11,012 bases of DNA from G020351775 sp039588335. Lineage in GTDB: Bacteria > Gemmatimonadota > Gemmatimonadetes > Gemmatimonadales > GWC2-71-9. This document shows, one piece after another, positions 6,352-11,012 of this stretch. The stretch's first letter is position 1. Every line of letters starts with the position of its first letter. The DNA lies in contig JBDGZZ010000125.1 of assembly GCA_039588335.1 (NCBI GenBank), forward strand, positions 1 through 11,012, written 5' to 3'. The notes beneath the pieces are model-generated. The model ran no database searches. It saw only the letters and a list, made by a program, of their open reading frames with translations, and was not told where the DNA came from. The translations under genes were made by a program, and so were the position numbers.

Positions 6352-6724
6352 GGTGGGGCGTGGTGGCGGAGCCGTAAGCCGAGTCCTGTTCAAGCACTTG
6401 AGAGTGCTCGTGCGGTCATCCATCTGGGATAACGGTCACCCGTTACCTCGAGCGGCCTACCCGCAGCTCAAGCGGCTCGGGCCGAGCCTCGCTGCCTATT
6501 TGGCCTTGCTCCGACTGGGGGTTACCGTGCCACGCCTGTTGCCAGCCGTGCGGTGGGCTCTTACCCCACCTTTTCACCCTTACCCGCCAGCGGCGGGCGG
6601 TTTGTTTTCTGTGGCCCTTTCCATCGCCTTTCGACGCCCAGGTGTTACCTGGCAGCCTGCCCTCCGGAGCTCGGACTTTCCTCGACCCGCCAATCGGCGG
6701 GCCGCGACCGCCACACTCCACCAC
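6352..6724 (-). ncRNA. rnpB: RNase P RNA, bacterial type A
   Basis: This is the catalytic RNA of RNase P, which matures tRNA 5' ends. Read on the minus strand it shows the universal blocks in order: GAGGAAAGTCCGAGCTCC, GCTGCCAGGTAACACCTGGG, ACAGAAAACAAACCGCC, TAAGGGTGAAAAGGTGGGG with GTAAGAGCCCACCGC, GTGGCACGGTAA, CGGAGCAAGGCCAAATAGG and AACAGGACTCGGCTTA. The P4 strands covary relative to E. coli (CCGAG pairs with CTCGG). The L15 GGU that pairs with the tRNA CCA tail is kept in CGGGTAGGC. The ends are set approximately by pairing of GGCGG near 6710 with CCGCCAC near 6362 (P1) and may be off by several bases. The length, about 370 nt, is usual for type A. The block explains the otherwise gene-free stretch 6285-6860. 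Confidence 0.97.
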
Positions 6725-6732
6725 CACAGATC

Positions 6733-6761
6733 AAAATACCCCGAAGCAAGAGACTGGTGAA
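6733..6761 (-). promoter_or_regulatory. Candidate rnpB promoter
   Basis: On the minus strand TTCACC (6756-6761) and TATTTT (6733-6738) are each 4/6 matches to sigma70 boxes and are separated by 17 bases. The -10 ends about nine bases before the predicted 5' end of RNase P RNA, as expected. It is the best candidate seen, though weak by sequence for a strongly expressed RNA. Confidence 0.5.
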
Positions 6762-6767
6762 GCGCTG

Positions 6768-6815
6768 GTTGAGGTGGTGTTGAGAGTTCGGGGCGGGCGT
6801 TGAGATCCGGTTGAG
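6768..6815 (+). repeat. Four GTTGAG direct repeats, possible operator
   Basis: GTTGAG occurs at 6768-6773, 6779-6784, 6799-6804 and 6810-6815. Start-to-start distances are 11, 20 and 11 bases, so two identical pairs are offset by 31 bases, about three helical turns. A degenerate fifth copy, GTTAGAG, is at 6824-6830. The array lies between the rnpB promoter and the divergent AraC-type gene. Regular helical-phase direct repeats fit a transcription factor with two DNA-binding helices, such as an AraC-family protein. Binding is inferred. Confidence 0.5.
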
Positions 6816-6860
6816 GGTCAGGTGTTAGAGTGGACCCGTCGCCGACTACCGGGGAGAGGA

Positions 6861-7718
6861 ATGAAATCGTCTACTGCATGGACTGTCGCAACCGTGATCG
6901 AGCCGGCAGTGCGTCCCCGGTTGGATGCGGCGGCCCAGGGCAGCTTCAGGACTTATCACGCGGACAGCGTGACAGACGCCGTCCGGGCCGTTCGCGACCG
7001 TCCCGTACAAGCGGTGTTCGTGTCTCCCAGTTACATACGGCGGGATGAGCTGCCTCGTGTTGCATCCCTGGTGGATAACTTCCCGGGAGTCCCCACCGTA
7101 GCTCTGGTCTCTCGGCATAACCCGACATCGAGTGAGAGACTTCTGGATCTAGGGGCGTACGGAGTCCGCAGGCTTGTTGATCTCTCCGCGCGTAACGGCT
7201 GGCATTACTTGAGAGACCTCATCTCGCATCCGACATCACCTACTGCCGCCAGGATTTTTCGGAAGCTCATGCCAGCCATGGGTCATCCCACTCGGGATTG
7301 TCGTGCAGTCTTTGAGGCCATTGTCCGGCTGGCTCCTGAGGTTACCAAGGTTGTCGAACTGACCGATCGCTTCGGAGTAGCTCCCAGCACCCTCATGTCG
7401 CGTTTCTACCGGGCTGGAGTACCCTCGCCAAAACGGTACCTGGCGGCTGCCCGCATTGTGTACGCGGCCGCTCTTTTTGAGGTGCCCGGCCTCTCGATCG
7501 CGGATGTGGCCTATCGGCTTCAGTATTCCTCGCCCCAGAGCTTCGGGCGCCACCTGCGTACGGTATTGGGGACGACAGCAGGAGAGTTTAGGATTCGTTA
7601 CTCGTTCGAGTCAGCGCTGGACGATTTCGTTCGGCGGCTGGTAGCTCCCTTTTGCAGCGTTTTTCGCACCTTTCATCCGCTCGACCCAGGGGTGGGTTAC
7701 CTCGGGCAGACTTGGTGA
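6861..7718 (+). CDS. AraC-family transcriptional regulator with degenerate receiver-like N-terminus
   Basis: The 285-residue product has an N-terminal alpha/beta region (about 1-122) and a C-terminal AraC-type DNA-binding domain (about 145-245). The first helix-turn-helix is at about 163-184 (VELTDRFGVAPSTLMSRFYR) and the second at about 212-243 (SIADVAYRLQYSSPQSFGRH, then LRTVLGTTAGEF), close to the family consensus. The N-terminal part follows receiver-like spacing (AVFVSPSYI, VPTVALVSRHN, LDLGAYGVRRLVDLS), but the phospho-acceptor Asp, the acidic pair and the Lys of a true receiver are not evident. The ATG at 6861 is preceded by GGGGAG four bases upstream; a GTG at 6822 in the same frame has no such site. 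It is divergent from rnpB across repeats that it might bind. Its target is unknown. Confidence 0.88.
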   Translation: MKSSTAWTVATVIEPAVRPRLDAAAQGSFRTYHADSVTDAVRAVRDRPVQAVFVSPSYIRRDELPRVASLVDNFPGVPTVALVSRHNPTSSERLLDLGAYGVRRLVDLSARNGWHYLRDLISHPTSPTAARIFRKLMPAMGHPTRDCRAVFEAIVRLAPEVTKVVELTDRFGVAPSTLMSRFYRAGVPSPKRYLAAARIVYAAALFEVPGLSIADVAYRLQYSSPQSFGRHLRTVLGTTAGEFRIRYSFESALDDFVRRLVAPFCSVFRTFHPLDPGVGYLGQTW

Positions 7719-7765
7719 CGAAATCGACAGGGACTATCAGCCGCCGAATTCGCCGGATTGATGGC

Positions 7766-9361
7766 TTACTTCTGGGCCGGACTGGCAATTCCGTCTCGCA
7801 GCCGCGCGGCCAGCAGCGAGAGATCTTTTCCGGCCTGGTCCAGCTCGAGCAAGGCTTCCACTTGTTGTTGCAGTGCGGTCACGATCTCACTTGTGTGGTC
7901 GGTCCAATCGGAACGGTGCGAGACCAGCTGCGACATCTTCCCTGCCAATGACTCCATGTGTGCCGCCTGCGTCTGCGAAACCTCTGCGGTCTGGACAGCA
8001 AGACCCACGGCCTGCGATACCTTTGGGCTCAGCCCCTCTAAGGCGACCGTTGCTTCTCTAGCGGCGGCGCCTACACTGTCGACCTTCCCTTCCTCGGCGC
8101 GCACCGATTCTTCCAGTTCCTCGATCCCTTCCTGGACCTCGCCGAGGACATCTGTAACCTCCCGAGCGGAGCGACCTGCTTCGCCCGCGAGGGCCCTCAC
8201 CTGTTCGGCAACCACAGCGAATCCACGCCCACGCTCGTCGGCGCGCGCCGCCTCAATGGCCGCGTTTAGGGCAAGTACATGTGTCTGCCGGGCAATCTTA
8301 CTAATGGCGACAGCGAAACCTGCTATCCTCTTGTACCGTTCCTTGAGGTCCGAGACCGTCCCAGCCGTTTCCTGAACACCATCCCTCATGGTAGAGAAAG
8401 CCGCGCTGGCCTCAGCAGCCCTATCTCTGCCCTTTTCGGTCTCGTCCAGCAGTTGGCCCGTTTCGGAGACGATTCGAGCCGCGGCCTCTCCCAGATCGAC
8501 TGCAAGCTGCGCTGCCTCGGTCGACTCAGTCTGGGCCTCTTCGGCAACCGTCAGCTGAACGCTAACCTCACCGGCAATCTCCGAGGTCGCAGCAGCCGTC
8601 TTTCGGGCCATATCCACCAGCGAGCTTGTGGAGCCCGACACCTGCTCCACACCGTCGGCTAGTTCCGCCGCTTTTCGCCGCACGCCGGATACGGTTTCTG
8701 CAGTCTGGTCGAGAATATGGTTCAAGTGCTGCCCAACCGATCGAAGCTCGTCATCACGCCAATTCGGAACCCGGGCATCCGCCGATCCAGCTTCCACCTG
8801 ACCCAACACCGATCGGATCTGGTGGAGGTGATTGAAGAAGCTGCTCCAGCTCAGTCCAACTACCGAGGCGACTGATGCTAGAACGGCCGTATCGACGTAG
8901 GTGGACTGAGGGAGTTCCCAGAATGCTCTCGTAGGGGTGGCGAACATGACACCGTAGATGCCCGACGCCACCAAATACGCGGCCGCAGCGATCAGAGGGA
9001 AGACGAAACCCAAAGCCCTGTCCCAACGCCTCAAATATGGGAAGATGGCAAACAACAGGGCGACTATCAGGCCACCGGGACCGTAGAAAACGATCAGCGT
9101 AGCACCGATCGCGCAGTCCACCGCGGCCAGAGCATAGATGAGCCACGTCGGCTTCCATCCCCGGTGCACCAAGCTGCCCGCCACGTAATTGAGGGCCACG
9201 GCCACGCCCATAGTTGACCCGACGGTCAAGATTGAGGCGTCGACTAGCCCAATTAACTGGCCCGTCGCCAGAACCATCGTGACGCCCGCAATCAACCCCC
9301 ATCTGCTCAGCGTGTTACGGGCGAGCACGTCGAAATGGTCGCGCAGCTCTGGTGGGGACAT
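7766..9361 (-). CDS. Methyl-accepting chemotaxis-like receptor with six membrane helices
   Basis: The 531-residue protein is an inner-membrane sensory transducer. Six hydrophobic segments fill the N-terminus (about 21-40, 46-65, 72-93, 95-110, 115-140 and 156-175) with short loops and no periplasmic ligand domain. A HAMP-like segment follows (about 171-225), then a long Ala/Glu/Ser-rich coiled coil. The conserved hairpin tip that contacts CheA and CheW is at about 352-392, reading ISKIARQTHVLALNAAIEAA and then RGRGFAVVAEQVRALA. A His replaces the usual Asn after QT. There is no C-terminal CheR/CheB pentapeptide; it ends SPAQK. No che genes are in the window. The ATG lies two bases after the pyrE stop without its own Shine-Dalgarno, implying coupling. 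It may sense membrane state or a small hydrophobic signal. Confidence 0.9.
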   Translation of the reverse strand: MSPPELRDHFDVLARNTLSRWGLIAGVTMVLATGQLIGLVDASILTVGSTMGVAVALNYVAGSLVHRGWKPTWLIYALAAVDCAIGATLIVFYGPGGLIVALLFAIFPYLRRWDRALGFVFPLIAAAAYLVASGIYGVMFATPTRAFWELPQSTYVDTAVLASVASVVGLSWSSFFNHLHQIRSVLGQVEAGSADARVPNWRDDELRSVGQHLNHILDQTAETVSGVRRKAAELADGVEQVSGSTSSLVDMARKTAAATSEIAGEVSVQLTVAEEAQTESTEAAQLAVDLGEAAARIVSETGQLLDETEKGRDRAAEASAAFSTMRDGVQETAGTVSDLKERYKRIAGFAVAISKIARQTHVLALNAAIEAARADERGRGFAVVAEQVRALAGEAGRSAREVTDVLGEVQEGIEELEESVRAEEGKVDSVGAAAREATVALEGLSPKVSQAVGLAVQTAEVSQTQAAHMESLAGKMSQLVSHRSDWTDHTSEIVTALQQQVEALLELDQAGKDLSLLAARLRDGIASPAQK

Positions 9362-9363
9362 TC

Positions 9364-9942
9364 TTAAGGGCTGATGCCCAAGTCGGACAATGTGACTAGG
9401 GCCAGGACGGGATATCCCTTGTCCTCGATGGCAACGCGGCCTCCTTCGTCACGATCAACGACGGCGAGGACGCCATAGACCAGCGCCCCAGCCGATTCGA
9501 CCGCTGCTATGGCTTTCAGCGCCGAGCCGCCGGTGGTTATCACGTCTTCGACCACCACGACACCAGCTCCTTCAAAGAAACACCCCTCTATCTGGCGGCC
9601 CTTTCCGTGAGCCTTGGGCTCTTTCCGCACCGTGAAGGCGTCGATTGCGGGCGGTCTGTCGAGGCTTGCCATCGCCACGGCGTAGGCCACCGGGTCGGCC
9701 CCCAGGGTGAGTCCACCAACCAGGGTTCCAGTCCACCCAGCCTCTCGAATAGCTGTAACTCCTAGTTGGCCAATAAGTTCCAGACCCTGTGCCGACATGG
9801 TCGTTGGCCGTGCATCGATGTAGTATGAAGATTGTCGGCCAGATGCCAGCGTGAAAGACCCCAGTTCGAGCGATCGCTCTTTGACGAGGTCTACTAGCTT
9901 GGCGTGTGCTTCAGAGGTGGCTTCTTTCACGGACGGCACCAC
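9364..9942 (-). CDS. pyrE: Orotate phosphoribosyltransferase
   Basis: PyrE joins orotate and PRPP to make orotidine 5'-phosphate, the fifth step of UMP synthesis, in the cytosol. The 192-residue product has the family motifs: GSFTLASGRQSSYYID at 28-43 (substrate region), FTVRKEPKAHGKGRQIEG at 103-120 (the flexible catalytic loop with Lys and His) and the PRPP-binding VVVVEDVITTGGSAL at 128-142. Length is normal. The start is uncertain: GTG codons at 9940-9942, 9937-9939 and 9928-9930 are in frame, with one GGAG close upstream that is too near the first two. It is 23 bases downstream of the kinase gene and two bases upstream of the receptor gene, so probably cotranscribed with both. Confidence 0.96.
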   Translation of the reverse strand: MVPSVKEATSEAHAKLVDLVKERSLELGSFTLASGRQSSYYIDARPTTMSAQGLELIGQLGVTAIREAGWTGTLVGGLTLGADPVAYAVAMASLDRPPAIDAFTVRKEPKAHGKGRQIEGCFFEGAGVVVVEDVITTGGSALKAIAAVESAGALVYGVLAVVDRDEGGRVAIEDKGYPVLALVTLSDLGISP

Positions 9943-9951
9943 TCCGGGTAT

Positions 9952-9970
9952 AGTAGTAGTTAGTACTACT
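9952..9970. repeat. Inverted repeat between the kinase gene and pyrE
   Basis: AGTAGTA (9952-9958) and TACTACT (9964-9970) form a perfect 7-bp inverted repeat around a five-base loop. It spans the kinase stop codon and the 23-base gap before pyrE. There is no T-tract, so it is not a standard terminator; it could be a small RNA hairpin or a protein site. Confidence 0.45.
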
Positions 9971-10895
9971 CCGCATCTTCTCGGCCTCGCCTGTCTTTAA
10001 CGAGTGACTTGAGTGTCCCAAACAACCCTTTACTCTTGGGTTCTTCGTCAACCGATTCGACACCACGAGCTACGTGATCGGCGAACTCCACCACGTTCGA
10101 GTGTCTGTTCTCCGGTTGCCGCTCCAGACCCTTCATGATGGCCGCTTCCAGCTCCTTCGGAAACGAGAGTCCCTTCACCGCTTCGTTGAGCGGGGTCGGT
10201 GGCTGAGTCAGCAACTGCTGGAACACCTCCCTGGGTGAACGGCCTGGGTGTGGATGAACGCCGGTCAGCATCAGATAGGTGATCTTGGCGAGGCTGAACG
10301 TGTCGGCCGCTTCACCGACCAGTTCACCGGAGAGGGCTTCGGGTGCCACGTATTGCAGTGTCCCGACGAAGAACCCCGTTCGGGTCAGCCTTTCCGACGA
10401 GGGTTCCTGTGCATCTCGGGCGATTCCGAAATCCAAGAGCTTGACCGTGCGGGTGGTGGGATCGTAGACAATGTTCTCGGGTTTGAGGTCGCGGTGGATG
10501 ATTCCCTCCAAGTGTGCCGCGGCCAACCCTCCAGCCAACTGGCTCACGATGTGCGAAGCGAGGGAAGGAGCCAAGGGGCCGGATCGGTGTACGAACGTCG
10601 AAAGAGGTTCGCCTTCGACCCATTCCAGGGCAAGATAGTAAAGGCCATCCTGTTCGGCATACTCGAAGGTCTGCACAACTGCAGGGTGCTTGACCCTGGC
10701 GCCATACCCGGCCTCGCGCAGAAACCGCTTGACAGCTGTTTCGTCGGAACGGATCCGCTGCTTCAGGATCTTTACGGCGACACGGTCATGATCGACGTGT
10801 TCGGCACGGTAGACGGTGGCTGTTCCGCCTTCTCCGACACGGGCTATTAGCTTGTAGCCTGCGATGGTTCGACCGGTGAGGTCTTCGTTTGGCAT
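9966..10895 (-). CDS. Cytosolic Ser/Thr protein kinase (Hanks type)
   Basis: The 309-residue protein is a complete eukaryotic-like kinase. The Gly-rich loop GEGGTATV is at 21-28, the ATP-anchoring Lys in VAVK at 42, and the alpha-C Glu probably at 61. The catalytic loop HRDLKPEN is at 134-141 with Asp136, DFG at 155-157, GTLQYVAPE at 178-186, the helix-F Asp at 198 (ADTFSLAKITYLMLTG) and the conserved Arg in NRHSNVVEFADH at 264. All key catalytic residues are present, so it should be active. The usual Gly after SL in helix F is Ala. There is no membrane helix or extracellular sensor, only a charged tail (about 280-309) with KSKGLFGTLKSLVKDRR. The ATG at 10893-10895 lacks a Shine-Dalgarno and may have a short leader. 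It is first of a likely three-gene transcript with pyrE and the receptor. Confidence 0.96.
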   Translation of the reverse strand: MPNEDLTGRTIAGYKLIARVGEGGTATVYRAEHVDHDRVAVKILKQRIRSDETAVKRFLREAGYGARVKHPAVVQTFEYAEQDGLYYLALEWVEGEPLSTFVHRSGPLAPSLASHIVSQLAGGLAAAHLEGIIHRDLKPENIVYDPTTRTVKLLDFGIARDAQEPSSERLTRTGFFVGTLQYVAPEALSGELVGEAADTFSLAKITYLMLTGVHPHPGRSPREVFQQLLTQPPTPLNEAVKGLSFPKELEAAIMKGLERQPENRHSNVVEFADHVARGVESVDEEPKSKGLFGTLKSLVKDRRGREDAE

Positions 10896-10944
10896 AAGAG
10901 TGGCCGAATGTAATAGCGGTACTTGAACGTCTGCAAGTCGGAGA

Positions 10945-11010
10945 CTAGTTATCGCCCCACGTGATCATGGCCTTCCCAACTAGAAAACTGGCGTTATTGG
11001 CCACGGTGCT
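10945..11010 (-). CDS. Possible 3' end of an unidentified minus-strand gene
   Basis: One minus-strand frame is open from the window edge to a TAG at 10945-10947, ending SFLVGKAMITWGDN. The other two minus-strand frames stop within the first 33 bases. Only 21 codons are visible, which is short enough to be open by chance, and no family is recognised. It would lie 49 bases upstream of the kinase start on the same strand. Confidence 0.3.
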   Translation of the reverse strand, partial: STVANNASFLVGKAMITWGDN

Positions 11011-11012
11011 CG

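Noticed and set aside
6317..6783. Open frames of 76-147 codons on both strands in 6317-6783
   Set aside because: The stretch is RNase P RNA, whose conserved structural blocks explain it.
7070..7078. 8/9 DnaA-box match GGTGGATAA
   Set aside because: It is isolated inside the AraC-type coding sequence, away from the origin, and mismatched in the CCACA core.
7719..7765. Possible terminator between the convergent regulator and receptor genes
   Set aside because: CGAATTCG is palindromic but too short, and no strong stem or T-tract is visible on either strand.
7758..8375. 205-codon plus-strand frame opposite the receptor
   Set aside because: Its Ala/Ser/Thr-rich sequence is explained as the antisense of the receptor coiled coil.
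10248..10850. 200-codon plus-strand frame opposite the kinase
   Set aside because: The kinase on the other strand has every catalytic motif; this frame has none and no ribosome-binding site.

Overview
The window looks like the chromosomal origin region of a diderm, moderately GC-rich bacterium. The evidence is the gene block yidC, yidD, rnpA and rpmH on the minus strand, set against dnaA and dnaN on the plus strand. YidC carries the N-terminal periplasmic domain typical of Gram-negative bacteria. A lipoprotein and a probable outer-membrane barrel also point to a diderm envelope. The DnaA N-terminus, the AraC-type regulator with a receiver-like N-terminus and the soluble Ser/Thr kinase recall Gemmatimonadota or a related phylum. 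That placement is from memory of family style and is tentative.

Left block (1-1617): minus-strand genes run rpmH, rnpA, yidD, yidC (3' end outside the window). They are tightly packed, with a 4-base overlap of rpmH and rnpA and a probable overlap of rnpA and yidD. Between rpmH and dnaA lie two back-to-back promoters whose -35 boxes are only two bases apart. An 8/9 DnaA box sits inside the dnaA promoter.

Replication block (1618-4390): dnaA, then a 223-base gap, then dnaN. The gap is the likely oriC. It has an 8/9 DnaA box right after the dnaA stop, weaker boxes, and an AT-rich tract with repeated CTA triplets that resembles a DnaA-trio element. A strong hairpin follows dnaN.

Middle block (4388-6860): minus-strand RNase P RNA (rnpB), followed by a small DUF4177-like protein, a lipoprotein and a probable outer-membrane beta-barrel protein, the last three overlapping at their ends. 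Both RNase P subunits are therefore encoded within about 6 kb. The rnpB upstream region is shared with a divergent AraC-type regulator and holds four regularly spaced GTTGAG repeats.

Right block (6861-11012): the AraC-type regulator on the plus strand, then convergent minus-strand genes for a Ser/Thr protein kinase, orotate phosphoribosyltransferase (pyrE) and a six-helix membrane chemoreceptor-like protein, probably one transcript. The last 66 bases may be the 3' end of another minus-strand gene. I saw no tRNA, 5S/16S/23S rRNA, insertion sequence, prophage or CRISPR array. The most interesting items are regulatory: the GTTGAG array, the dnaA/rpmH promoter pair and the origin architecture.
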